Source: Neobacillus nitrireducens
GTDB lineage: Bacteria; Bacillota; Bacilli; Bacillales; Cytobacillaceae
NCBI RefSeq assembly: GCF_030915405.1
Contig: NZ_CP133262.1
Span: 3,922,501-3,986,500, forward strand
Reading direction: 5' to 3'
Length of the DNA: 64,000 bases
The notes beneath the pieces are model-generated. The model ran no database searches and was not told the DNA's origin. It was given only the letters and a program-made list of their open reading frames with translations. Shown here piece after piece: positions 26,569-35,900 of the stretch; positions within the stretch are counted from its first letter, which is position 1, and each line of letters starts with the position of its first letter. A program made the translations under genes and the position numbers.

Positions 26569-26883
26569 ATGGAAACGAGAAAAGTTCTATCAAGCTTGTG
26601 CTATTTTAGTATTTTTTTTGCTGGGTTTATTTTTCCCCTTATTGTTTACATCGCGACGGGGGATGCAGTGACAAAAAGACATGCCAAAAAGTCGCTGCTA
26701 TCACATTTGATACCGCTAATTCCAACGCCACTACTTATATTTGCCCTCTACTATGATCTCACCAAAACGCCAGACAGCGTGCCTGCTTTTACGATTATAT
26801 GTATTGTTGTCCTTATTCTCATCTGGATTGTTGTTATTATCTGGAACATTATCAAAGGCGTAAAGGTATTGGTTGCTGAATAA
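26569..26883 (+). CDS. DUF4870-like membrane protein (YvlA-like)
   Basis: 104 residues from ATG 26569; an in-frame TTG 12 nt earlier is too close to the AAAGGAG site, though the ATG spacing (14 nt) is long, so the start is uncertain. Three hydrophobic helices (LCYFSIFFAGFIFPLIVY, LIPTPLLIFALYY and IVVLILIWIVVIIWNIIKG) and the KRHAKKSLL stretch match DUF4870. It is first of a yvlA-yvlB-yvlD-like group. Function unknown. Confidence 0.75.
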   Translation: METRKVLSSLCYFSIFFAGFIFPLIVYIATGDAVTKRHAKKSLLSHLIPLIPTPLLIFALYYDLTKTPDSVPAFTIICIVVLILIWIVVIIWNIIKGVKVLVAE

Positions 26884-26925
26884 GCATTAAATGAGACAAA
26901 ATTACAGATTATGGGGTGAAAAACG

Positions 26926-28035
26926 ATGAAAGAAGAAAAAAAGCGAATCTTAAAAATGGTTGAAGAAGGAAAGCTGACTGTTGATGAGGCAGTTACGCTC
27001 TTAGAAGAACTAGAAAAGGCCCAGCAAACGATGGAGCAAAAGCAAGAGCAAATTGTGAAGGAACTCTCGACCGCCGTCAATTTTGAAGAAACGAAAAAGG
27101 AGGACCCTTTACAGGCGAAATATCAATCCACAAAAGAGAAGATTTTTGACTTTGTCGATTCTGCATTGAAAAAAATCAAAGACTTTGATTTTGATTTGAA
27201 CTTTGGCCAATCCGTCGAAATTTCGCATATTTTTCATCATGGTGAGGTTGATTTGAAAAATATGGACATTGATGTGGCGAATGGTTCGATAAAGATTGCT
27301 GCATGGGACCAACCAGATGTACGAATTGAGTGCCAAGCGAAGGTATTTAGGGTCGAAAACTCAGACCAAGCGCGCCAGAACTTCTTAAGAGATGTTATTT
27401 TTTCTGTTGAAAATCAGAAGTTACGTTTTAAGACTCAGCAAAAATGGATGAAAGTTGAATCCGTTATTTATGTGCCGAAATCTCAGTATGAGCGCGTTCG
27501 CATCAGAATGTTTAATGGTCCTGTATCGGGAGAAGCGATGGATGTCTCTGACCTAAGGGTGAAAACTGCGAATGGAAAAATAAACCTTGATCGTATCAAT
27601 GGAAACAGAATAGAGGTTGAAACAGCGAACGGAAAGATCAACATTATCAGCAGTCGATTGGATAATCTTGAAGCTGAGACTATTAACGGTGGAATCAACC
27701 TCGAAGGCGATTTTAAAAAGGTAGAAACCCAATCCTTTAATGGAAACATCAGCTATAAACTAACCGGAAATCGTACAGAATTAATTCAAGTAAAAGCGAC
27801 CACTGGCGGGATCGACCTCTTTGTCCCTGAAGGGCTGCCAGTAAATGGGGAGCTTAAGACCAACCTGGGAGGATTTAATCTGCAGCTTGTCGGGGTGCAG
27901 GTTCTGGAGGAGAAAAGCGAAATGATTCAGAAATCGCTTCGCTTCCAATCCATCAATCATCCGGAAAAAATGGTGAAAATCTATGCTGACACAAAAACCG
28001 GTTCTATCGCGATTCATAAGTCAGAAGAAGTATAA
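26926..28035 (+). CDS. yvlB: YvlB-like protein, DUF4097 adhesin-fold
   Basis: 369 residues. The N-terminal 35 residues (EEKKRILKMVEEGKLTVDEAVTLLEEL) form the SHOCT/YvlB N-terminal helical domain. After a charged coiled-coil linker comes a repetitive beta-helix-like DUF4097 domain (about 100-365) with repeated VKTANGKINL, VETANGKINI and AETINGGINL turns. A GGGGTGAAAAACG site precedes the ATG. In B. subtilis the yvl genes belong to the cell-envelope stress response; the location here (before hprK) is conserved. Molecular role unknown. Confidence 0.88.
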   Translation: MKEEKKRILKMVEEGKLTVDEAVTLLEELEKAQQTMEQKQEQIVKELSTAVNFEETKKEDPLQAKYQSTKEKIFDFVDSALKKIKDFDFDLNFGQSVEISHIFHHGEVDLKNMDIDVANGSIKIAAWDQPDVRIECQAKVFRVENSDQARQNFLRDVIFSVENQKLRFKTQQKWMKVESVIYVPKSQYERVRIRMFNGPVSGEAMDVSDLRVKTANGKINLDRINGNRIEVETANGKINIISSRLDNLEAETINGGINLEGDFKKVETQSFNGNISYKLTGNRTELIQVKATTGGIDLFVPEGLPVNGELKTNLGGFNLQLVGVQVLEEKSEMIQKSLRFQSINHPEKMVKIYADTKTGSIAIHKSEEV

Positions 28036-28050
28036 CTAGGGGAACTGAAA

Positions 28051-28416
28051 ATGAGATGGCTGATTGGATGTTTGATTAATGCGGTTTTATTTATGGCACT
28101 GGCCGGTTATTTTCACGCGAGCTTTCAACTAACAGGATTTAGTGCCGCACTTCAGGCAAGTATTTTACTGTCAATATTAAATGTATTGGTGCGCCCGCTT
28201 CTGATTCTGTTTACCTTGCCGGTGACGGTTTTAACGTTAGGATTGTTCCTATTTGTTATCAACGCGATTACGCTTGAGCTGACGGATTATTTAATGGGGG
28301 ACGCCTTTGAGATTTCCAGTTTTGGGATGGCCTTCTTTTTTGCAATCCTGATGTCGCTCGTAAACTTGATTATTCAAAAAACACTGCTACAGCCATCAAG
28401 GAAATCGAAGGATTAA
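28051..28416 (+). CDS. yvlD: YvlD, phage holin family 4-like membrane protein
   Basis: 121 residues with four hydrophobic helices. SILNVLVRPLLILFTLPVTVLTLGLFLFVINA is the hallmark stretch of this family (quoted in parts: SILNVLVRPLLI, FTLPVTVLTLGLF). The ATG follows AGGGGAACTG, 15 nt after yvlB. In B. subtilis a PspC-domain gene (yvlC) lies between yvlB and yvlD; here it is absent. YvlD homologues influence resistance to membrane-active agents. Confidence 0.85.
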   Translation: MRWLIGCLINAVLFMALAGYFHASFQLTGFSAALQASILLSILNVLVRPLLILFTLPVTVLTLGLFLFVINAITLELTDYLMGDAFEISSFGMAFFFAILMSLVNLIIQKTLLQPSRKSKD

Positions 28417-28424
28417 TGTTAGGG

Positions 28425-28455
28425 GTGTACACTAAACCGGTGTGCACTTTTTTTT
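28425..28455 (+). terminator. Terminator after yvlD
   Basis: GTGTACAC pairs with GTGTGCAC (one G-U), then TTTTTTTT. Confidence 0.82.
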
Positions 28456-28572
28456 GTGAAAATATCTGAATCTACCCATTCTAATTTTTTAGACAGGAAA
28501 GTATGGTTATTCCTCGAAAAATGCTAAAATAAGTGGAAATGGAATAAAATTTGCTTTGAAATTGATTACTGT

Positions 28573-28694
28573 CTAGCTTCAGGCGCCATCTGCTCGAGGT
28601 CATAAGCCAATCCGTCAAGAAGGTTAAAGAGCAACCTTCATGCCGGCTCGACTTATGCTTGTCGCCGATAGGCAGGCGCCTTATGCTTTTCTAG
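28573..28694. repeat. 122-nt structured repeat, copy 1, abutting hprK ribosome site
   Basis: Begins CTAGCTTCAGGCGCC and ends GGCGCCTTATGCTTTTCTAG. A second copy lies at 47341-47462. Internal pairings: GGCGCC/GGCGCC at the ends, CATAAG/CTTATG, and GAAGGTT/AACCTTC. It is followed immediately by TTAAGGAGG, the hprK ribosome site. Bases 28456-28572 contain nothing else I can name. Confidence 0.85.
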
Positions 28695-28710
28695 TTAAGG
28701 AGGAAGCTTC

Positions 28711-29646
28711 TTGCCGAAAGTACGTACGAAAGATATAGTCGAGAAATTTAATCTTGAATTGGTGAGCGGGGAAGAAGGAATTAACCGCCCGATTACAATG
28801 AGTGATATCTCCCGTCCAGGAATTGAAATGGCCGGTTATTTTGAATTTTATCCAGCGGAACGCATTCAATTGTTAGGTAAAACCGAACTTTCCTTTTTTG
28901 AAATGCTGCCTGAAAATGAACGAATTTCACGAATGGAACGTTTATGCACGGATATCACTCCGGCGATCATTGTCACCCGAGATATTGAGGTACCTGTAGA
29001 GCTAATTGAAGCGTCAGAGCGTGAATCCGTCCCTGTTCTTCGAGTGGGCATGAAAACCACCCGTTTTTCTAGTCGTTTAACTAATTACTTAGAAAGCAAG
29101 CTGGCACCAACCACGGCTGTGCATGGTGTCTTAGTAGATGTGTATGGAATTGGTGTGTTAATTACCGGAAAAAGCGGTGTAGGTAAAAGTGAAACCGCCT
29201 TAGAATTGGTTAAGCGCGGACACCGCCTCGTTGCTGACGATTGTGTGGAAATCCGTCAGGAAGATCAGGATACCTTAGTTGGAACTTCTCCGGATTTAAT
29301 TGAGCATTTATTAGAAATCCGCGGGTTAGGGATTATCAATGTGATGACTCTGTTTGGAGCCGGTGCGGTACGCAGTAATAAACGCATCACGCTCGTTATG
29401 AATTTAGAAATTTGGGATTCTAAAAAGCAGTATGACCGTCTTGGTTTAGATGAAGAGACAATGAAGATTATTGACACGGATGTTCCAAAGATGACCATCC
29501 CTGTTCGTCCAGGCCGAAATCTGGCTGTTATTATTGAAGTTGCATCCATGAATTTCCGTCTGAAAAGAATGGGCGTGAATGCGGCGCAGCAATTTACGGA
29601 GCGCTTGTCAGATGTCATTGAAGACGGTGACCATGAAGATATTTAA
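28711..29646 (+). CDS. hprK: HPr kinase/phosphorylase
   Basis: 311 residues from TTG 28711 with AAGGAGG 7 nt upstream. The P-loop GKSGVGKS is at 153-160, followed by the HPrK/P signature [12 protein letters not shown]. It phosphorylates HPr and Crh on Ser46 in response to fructose-1,6-bisphosphate and ATP, and dephosphorylates them with phosphate, setting CcpA-dependent catabolite repression. Crh is encoded later in this window. It heads the hprK-lgt-yvoD-ppaX-yvoF group. PpaX clears the pyrophosphate made by its phosphorylase activity. Confidence 0.97.
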   Translation: MPKVRTKDIVEKFNLELVSGEEGINRPITMSDISRPGIEMAGYFEFYPAERIQLLGKTELSFFEMLPENERISRMERLCTDITPAIIVTRDIEVPVELIEASERESVPVLRVGMKTTRFSSRLTNYLESKLAPTTAVHGVLVDVYGIGVLITGKSGVGKSETALELVKRGHRLVADDCVEIRQEDQDTLVGTSPDLIEHLLEIRGLGIINVMTLFGAGAVRSNKRITLVMNLEIWDSKKQYDRLGLDEETMKIIDTDVPKMTIPVRPGRNLAVIIEVASMNFRLKRMGVNAAQQFTERLSDVIEDGDHEDI

Positions 29647-29666
29647 GGGGAAGAGGAGATAGAGAG

Positions 29667-30485
29667 ATGAACGAAACTATTCAACCGCTAAATCCGATTG
29701 CCTTTACACTAGGGCCGATTTCGGTGCATTGGTATGGAGTGATTATTGGATCAGGTCTGGCACTTGCCTTGTACCTTGCCATCCGGGAAGGGAACAAGCG
29801 GGGACTTGATAAAGACACATTTGCCGATTTGATGCTGTGGGCCATTCCAATTGCGATTATTTCGGCGCGCATTTATTATGTAATTTTTGAATGGGATTAT
29901 TACGTCAAACATCCGGCAGACATCCCGCAAATATGGAATGGCGGCATCGCTATTCACGGTGCCCTAATTGGTTCCGTTTTGACCGCCTACGTATTTGCGA
30001 AAAAACGAGGCATATCCTTCTGGAAAATTGCCGATATTGCTGCACCAAGTATTATTCTCGGACAGGCGATTGGCCGGTGGGGAAATTTCATGAACCAGGA
30101 GGCCCATGGCGGGGAAGTGACAAGGTCTTTCCTTGAAAACTTGCATTTACCTCAATTTATTATTGATCAAATGTATATTAACGGAACCTATTATCATCCC
30201 ACATTCCTTTATGAATCTCTCTGGGACTTTGCAGGCTTTTTCCTATTAATTTTCCTTCGCCGGGTCAATTTCCGGCGCGGTGAACTGTTCCTTACCTATG
30301 TGATTTGGTATTCTGTTGGCCGCTTTTTCATCGAAGGCTTACGGACAGATAGTTTAATGATTGGAAGTCTTCGAATGGCGCAAATGATTTCGATTGTATT
30401 GGTGATTGGTGCATTAGCTATCCTCATCTATCGTCGAACTAAGCAGAGGACGGAGCGACGTTATTTAGATCAAGAGAATCTTTAA
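29667..30485 (+). CDS. lgt: Prolipoprotein diacylglyceryl transferase
   Basis: 272-residue membrane enzyme with about seven helices that transfers diacylglycerol from phosphatidylglycerol to the lipobox Cys of prolipoproteins. Seen motifs: [21 protein letters not shown] (catalytic His-Gly), and the Lgt signature [14 protein letters not shown]. It starts at ATG with GAAGAGGAGA upstream, 20 nt after hprK. It would process the lipoproteins encoded in this window. Confidence 0.96.
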   Translation: MNETIQPLNPIAFTLGPISVHWYGVIIGSGLALALYLAIREGNKRGLDKDTFADLMLWAIPIAIISARIYYVIFEWDYYVKHPADIPQIWNGGIAIHGALIGSVLTAYVFAKKRGISFWKIADIAAPSIILGQAIGRWGNFMNQEAHGGEVTRSFLENLHLPQFIIDQMYINGTYYHPTFLYESLWDFAGFFLLIFLRRVNFRRGELFLTYVIWYSVGRFFIEGLRTDSLMIGSLRMAQMISIVLVIGALAILIYRRTKQRTERRYLDQENL

Positions 30486-30516
30486 TCGTCTTTTTAAAAA
30501 GGAGGGTTTGGGGGAA

Positions 30517-31485
30517 ATGCTTTTTAATTCATTAAAAAAGGGGTTACAGGTTGGCTTTAAGACCACATGGACCTTGGGGGAAATTATCTTTCCAGTGACC
30601 CTGATTGTGGCGGTTCTGCAGTATACACCTGTACTGCCATGGATCATTAAATTGATTTCCCCGCTTATGAAGCTGATTGGCTTGTCAGGGGATGCGGCCA
30701 TTCCGCTTGTGCTCGGGAATTTTCTTAATCTCTATGCCGCAATTGGAGCGATATTAACGCTCGATTTTTCGGTTAAAGAAGTGTTTATTTTAGCAGTTAT
30801 GCTTTCATTTTCCCATAATTTATTCATCGAATCGGGCGTTGCTATGAAAGCCGGTGTTAAGCTGTGGGTGGTTCTCGTCACAAGACCTGGACTTGCCTTG
30901 CTTTCTGCGGCAGTGATAAATCTAGTCTGGCATGGCGGCGGTGAGACCGCTCAATATGGATTTATTGAGCAAAGTGCCGAACCGGCTGCGGGCGTGAGTG
31001 GAATTCTCCTTGAGGCGATTCAAAAGGCAGGGCTGGGTATTATACAGCTTGCCATGATTGTCATTCCACTGATGATTGTGATTCAAATTTTAAAAGACTT
31101 ACAATGGCTACATAAGTTTTCAAAAACAATGGCGCCCGTTACCAAAACGCTCGGCATGCAGGAAAACACTTCAACCACGATGGCGGCAGGACTCTTGTTC
31201 GGCTTAGCTTATGGTGCTGGTGTGATGATTCAGGCGGTTAAAGAAGATGGAGTCAGCAAAAAGGATATTACCCTGGCGTTTATTTTTCTAATGGCTTGCC
31301 ATGCTGTCGTGGAGGATACATTAATCTTCTTACCACTCGGCATTCCGATCGTGCCATTGTTTCTCATCCGGATTGGGGTGGCCATTGTCTTAACCTTAAT
31401 TGTCGGTACGATTTGGAAACGCTCGGGGCTTGTGAAAAGAAAGGAAGCAACCTATGAAAAACAAAATTACGACAATTCTCTTTGA
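30517..31485 (+). CDS. yvoD: YvoD, nucleoside-recognition (Gate) domain membrane protein
   Basis: 322 residues from ATG 30517; AAAAAGGAGGG lies 10 nt upstream, whereas an in-frame TTG at 30508 is too close to it. It has two Gate domains (about 40-150 and 190-310) with helices such as [19 protein letters not shown] and [16 protein letters not shown]. The conserved place between lgt and ppaX identifies it as YvoD. Transport function is unproven. The end overlaps ppaX by 32 nt. Confidence 0.88.
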   Translation: MLFNSLKKGLQVGFKTTWTLGEIIFPVTLIVAVLQYTPVLPWIIKLISPLMKLIGLSGDAAIPLVLGNFLNLYAAIGAILTLDFSVKEVFILAVMLSFSHNLFIESGVAMKAGVKLWVVLVTRPGLALLSAAVINLVWHGGGETAQYGFIEQSAEPAAGVSGILLEAIQKAGLGIIQLAMIVIPLMIVIQILKDLQWLHKFSKTMAPVTKTLGMQENTSTTMAAGLLFGLAYGAGVMIQAVKEDGVSKKDITLAFIFLMACHAVVEDTLIFLPLGIPIVPLFLIRIGVAIVLTLIVGTIWKRSGLVKRKEATYEKQNYDNSL

Positions 31486-32098
31486 TTTAGATGGGACATT
31501 AATTGATACGAATGAGTTAATTATTACGACTTATCTGCACACTTTGGAAAAATACTACCCAAGCAAATACCAGCGTGAGGACGTCCTTCCGTTTCTCGGA
31601 CCTACGCTGCATGAAGCGTTTGGCAGTATCAACCCTGACCTGGTAGAGGAAATGGTTTTAGAATACCGTGCCTTTAATATTGCCAACCATGATGAGTTGG
31701 TGACGGAATTTGCCGGTGTCTTTGAAACGATGCAGTCATTGAAGGATAAGGGGTTTAAACTTGGGATCGTCACGACTAAACGTCATGATGTGACGCTGAA
31801 GGGGTTGCGTCTGATGGACCTTGAACGATTTTTTGAAGTGGTAGTAACTTACGATCATGTCAGTAAAACCAAGCCCGATCCCGAACCAATCTTTAAAGCA
31901 CTGGAACAGCTGGATTCAACACCAGAAGAGACAATGATGGTCGGGGATAATTACCATGATATTTTAGCAGGTAAAAATGCTGGGACGGTAACGGCTGGTT
32001 GTGCATGGTCGATTAAAGGCAGAGACTATATTGCCAAATATGAACCGGATTATATTCTAGAGAACATGGCTGACTTACTAACCATTCTCGGGGAGTGA
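31454..32098 (+). CDS. ppaX: Pyrophosphatase PpaX (HAD family)
   Basis: 214-residue HAD hydrolase. Motif I is [11 protein letters not shown] with catalytic Asp near residues 10-12, motif II is GIVTTKR, the Lys motif is [11 protein letters not shown], and motif III is MVGDNYHDI. It hydrolyses pyrophosphate produced when HPrK/P dephosphorylates Ser46-P HPr, which fits its place in the hprK operon. AAAGGAAG precedes the ATG. It overlaps yvoD by 32 nt. Confidence 0.94.
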   Translation: MKNKITTILFDLDGTLIDTNELIITTYLHTLEKYYPSKYQREDVLPFLGPTLHEAFGSINPDLVEEMVLEYRAFNIANHDELVTEFAGVFETMQSLKDKGFKLGIVTTKRHDVTLKGLRLMDLERFFEVVVTYDHVSKTKPDPEPIFKALEQLDSTPEETMMVGDNYHDILAGKNAGTVTAGCAWSIKGRDYIAKYEPDYILENMADLLTILGE

Positions 32099-32103
32099 AT
32101 TGA

Positions 32104-32637
32104 GTGAGAAATACAACACGCTACCCAGTTGAAGGGGCAAATTCTTTATGGCACGTCTACAAGACTGTGCCTTTTTGGAAAGTGGTCAGAAATTTTGTCG
32201 TCATCCAGCTCGCACGCTATACCCCTTTTTTGGGGATGAAGAACTGGCTCTACCGCGTTTTTCTTGGGCTTAAGGTGGGTGAGCAGACTTCCTTCGCCTT
32301 GATGGTCATGCTGGATGTCATGTTTCCGGAGAAAATCAGTGTCGGACGTAATACAGTTATCGGATATAACACGACAATTCTTGCGCATGAGTATTTAATT
32401 AAAGAATACCGGTTGGGTCCGGTTGTGATTGGCAGCGAAGTAATGATTGGTGCCAATTCGACAATCCTGCCTGGGATCACGATTGGTGATGGCGCAATTG
32501 TCTCGGCCGGGACACTGGTACATAAGGATGTTCCTCCAGGTGCGTTTGTGGGAGGGAATCCGATGCGGGTCATTTACACGAAGAAAGAATTAGCCGAACG
32601 CTGGGCGGATGATGCAATTTATGGGAAGAAAGGTTAG
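32104..32637 (+). CDS. yvoF: YvoF, hexapeptide-repeat acyltransferase
   Basis: 177 residues from GTG 32104. A left-handed beta-helix is formed by hexapeptide repeats (EKISVGRNTVIGYNTTILAH, GPVVIGSEVMIGANSTILPG and ITIGDGAIVSAGTLVHKDV), and the end GNPMRVIYTK is typical of acetyltransferases. Last gene of the hprK group. The acceptor substrate is unknown. Confidence 0.88.
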   Translation: MRNTTRYPVEGANSLWHVYKTVPFWKVVRNFVVIQLARYTPFLGMKNWLYRVFLGLKVGEQTSFALMVMLDVMFPEKISVGRNTVIGYNTTILAHEYLIKEYRLGPVVIGSEVMIGANSTILPGITIGDGAIVSAGTLVHKDVPPGAFVGGNPMRVIYTKKELAERWADDAIYGKKG

Positions 32638-32668
32638 TCTGGTCCATTTCGACCAGGCTTTTTTTATT
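32637..32668 (+). terminator. Terminator of the hprK-yvoF operon
   Basis: GTCTGGTC / GACCAGGC stem (one G-U) followed by TTTTTTT. It overlaps the yvoF stop codon. Confidence 0.88.
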
Positions 32669-32708
32669 TTCTCTTAAAATTGAGTACGAAAATAGTAAAT
32701 AAGACACA

Positions 32709-32737
32709 TTTTCGTTCTTGTCAAAGAACGATATAAT
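32709..32737 (+). promoter_or_regulatory. Promoter of the nucleotidase leader with palindromic operator
   Basis: -10 TATAAT (32732-32737) and a weak -35 TTTTCG (32709-32714) with 17-nt spacing. The spacer is almost filled by CGTTCTT-GTCA-AAGAACG (32713-32730), a 7+7 bp dyad that should be a repressor site. The regulator is unknown to me. Confidence 0.55.
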
Positions 32738-32776
32738 AATATAGCGTACATACTTGGAGATTCAGTCTATATAGAA

Positions 32777-32826
32777 GGCAAGTTTTTAATAGTAGTAATC
32801 TATTAAAAATTTGCCGTTTTTTGTCT
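32777..32826 (+). terminator. Terminator inside the nucleotidase leader
   Basis: GGCAA-G-TTTTTAATAG pairs with CTATTAAAAA-T-TTGCC (15 bp plus one mismatch), followed by GTTTTTTG. It lies downstream of the 32732 -10 box and about 95 nt before the coding start, so it either ends a short leader RNA or works as an attenuator. Confidence 0.75.
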
Positions 32827-32919
32827 GGATCTTTATAAAAGGGGAGGATTACTTTTACATAATCTCGGGCGTGGGTTCTTAGTAGAAAGAATAATCCAAA
32901 GGGATAGGTGATAGGGACT

Positions 32920-35900
32920 ATGAAGAAAAAGAAAATTAGTCAATTAAGCAAAATGGCTACTACAGCTTTGCTACTTAGTACGATTGTTTCACCAGCAATA
33001 CCTTATAATGTAAAAGCTGTCTCAGAAAACACAGCTACTCTACGAATCTTAGAAACTACGGATCTGCATTCTAATGTTTTGCCGTATGATTATTTCAAAG
33101 ATACAGCTGTAACAAATTACGGTTTAGCAAAAACAGCTACTCTAATCCAGCAAGCCAGATCTGAAGCTGATAACTCCATGCTTTTTGATGCGGGTGATAC
33201 GATCCAAGGGAATCCGCTAGCAAGTTATGTTGCCAAAGTTAATAAACTTGGACCAAATGAGACTCATCCAATTTATAAAGCAATGAATTATTTAAAATAT
33301 GATGCAGGAATTGTCGGGAACCATGAATTTAACTATGGTTTAGATTACTTAAAAGATGTTCAGGAAGAAGTACAATTCCCAATTGTAAACGCTAACATTT
33401 ATAAAGACGATCATGATTCCAACCCGGATAATGATGTAAACTACTTTACACCGTACCAAATTATCAATAAAACCATTAAAGACAGTGCGGGTAATGAATC
33501 TACCATTAAAGTTGGGGTAATCGGCTTCGCTCCACCGCAAATTATGCAGTGGGATAAAGATAACCTAAATGGAAAAGTCATTACGAAGGATATTGTGAAA
33601 CAAGCCAATAAATTCATTCCAGAAATGAAAGCAGCAGGGGCAGATGTAATTGTTGCGATTGCGCACTCTGGCTGTGATATCGCTGAGGCAGACAAAGAAC
33701 TTGCAGAGAATGCTGTTTACGATCTAACCAAAGTAGCTGGCATTGATGCCATGCTTTTTGGACATGCTCACGTCAACTTCCCTGGTGATGCATCATTTAC
33801 CGGCAAGACTGGAATCGATAACACCAAGGGTACCATCAATGGAGTACAAGCTGTTGAAGCAGGGTTCTGGGGTAATAACCTTGGCGTGCTTGATTTAGCC
33901 CTTGTTCAAGATACAAATGGCAAGTGGACAGTTGATAAAGCTAATTCTAAATCAGTGAACCGTCCAGTGACGGTTGATACCGCTTCAGACGCGACAATTG
34001 TAAGTGATGCACAAGCAATCCACGAACAAACACTTGCCTATGTACGTGGGAAAATCGGTACGACTGAAATTCCAATGCACAGCTACTTCACTCGCGTAAT
34101 GGATGACGCTTCAACACAAATCGTCAATGCAGCACAAATGGATTATGTGAAAAAATGGATTAACACAAATGCACCAGAGTATAAGGATATTCCCGTTCTT
34201 TCAGCGGCAGCACCGTTTAAAGGCGGTCGCGGCGGCGTAACGGATTATACAAACATTGCTAAAGGTGACGTGACAATTAAGAGCGCTGCTGATCTGTACT
34301 TATTTGATAACACCTTAAAAGCTGTTGAAATAACAGGCGACCAAGTAAAAAGATGGATTGAAGAATCAGCGAAACAATTCAACACCATTGATCCAAATAA
34401 AGAGGGAAATCAAGATTTACTAGATTATGATTTCCGTCCATACAATTATGATGTTCTTGATGGTGTGAAATACGAAATTGATGTCACGAAGCCAAAAGGC
34501 GAGCGCGTTGTTAACTTAAAGATGATGGATGGAACACCTGTTGACCCAGCGCAAAAATTCATCGTAGCAACAAATAACTACCGTGCTGGCGGAAGCGGCG
34601 GTTTAGCAGAATTAAAGAGTGCGAAAGTAGTCGTTGATTCTCCATTTGAAAACCGTCAAATCTTAATGGATTATATTTCAGCTAAGGGGACAATTAACCC
34701 TGTCGCAGACAATAACTGGAAAATAGCTCCTGTTGGCGGCGTTGCCAAAGTAGTATTCCACTCTGCTCCAGAGGCGAAGGCATACCTTGGACAACAACCA
34801 GATGTCAAAGACCTTGGGGCATCCACAACGAAAGCTGGTTACAATTTATTTGAATTAGACCAAAATGTCCATGTTCAATTATTAGGAATTAATGATTTCC
34901 ACGGACAATTAGACTATACAACTAACGTATCTGGTCGTGCTGTCGGCGGTATTGAATACTTAGCAGCGTACTTAAAGCAAAGAGAAGCAACCAACCCTGC
35001 CAATACTTTGATGTTACAAGCTGGAGACGTAGTAGGGGCAAGCCGTCCGGTATCTGCGCTATTACAAGATGAGCCAACGATTCGTTTCATGAATGAAATC
35101 GGAATGGACATTGGTACGATCGGTAACCATGAATTTGATGAAGGCGTAGTAGAAATGAAGCGTTTAATCAATGGAGGTTCCCATCCAAAAACAGTTGATA
35201 AGTATGGTGCATTTGAAGGTGCCGACTTCCAATATGTTGTTGCCAACGTTGAGGATGAGAAAACTGGCGAATTAATTTTACCTCCATATGCAATCAAAGA
35301 AGTGGACGGCGTTAAGATTGGCTTCATCGGTGTCGTTACAACGGAAACACCAAGTATCGTGACGGCAAGCGGTGTGGCTGGCGTTAAATTCACAGACGAA
35401 GTGGAAGCTGTTAATAAATATGCAGCTGAGTTAAAAGGAAAAGGTGTCGAAACTATCATCGTTCTTGCCCATGATCCGGGTACTTCTGCAACGAATGGAA
35501 GTAACCCAACCGGTAAAGTGGTTGAAATGGCCAAAGCGATTGATGATGAAGTCGACGTAATTTATGGTGCCCATGACCATAGGTATTTGAACTCAACAGT
35601 GTCTGGAAAATTGTTAGTGCAGTCCTATTCTTATGGTACAGCATTCTCTGATGTTGAATTGACTATTGACCCGGTCACGCAGGATATTGTCGAGAAACAA
35701 GCTGAAATCGCATCCACCTTCAGAGATGCTATTACTCCAGATGCCAAAATCAAAGCAGAACTTGAAAAATATCAAGCAGATATTGCCCCGATTACAGGTG
35801 AAGTAGTTGGTGAAGCAACTGCTCCAATTTCTCGAACTGCTAATGCAGACGGAGAAACGGCACTCGGTAACCTGATTGCCGATGGTATGAAGGCTGCAAC

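Noticed and set aside
34914..35534. 206-codon minus-strand frame inside the nucleotidase gene
   Set aside because: Antisense to conserved phosphoesterase codons; no ribosome site, promoter or family match.
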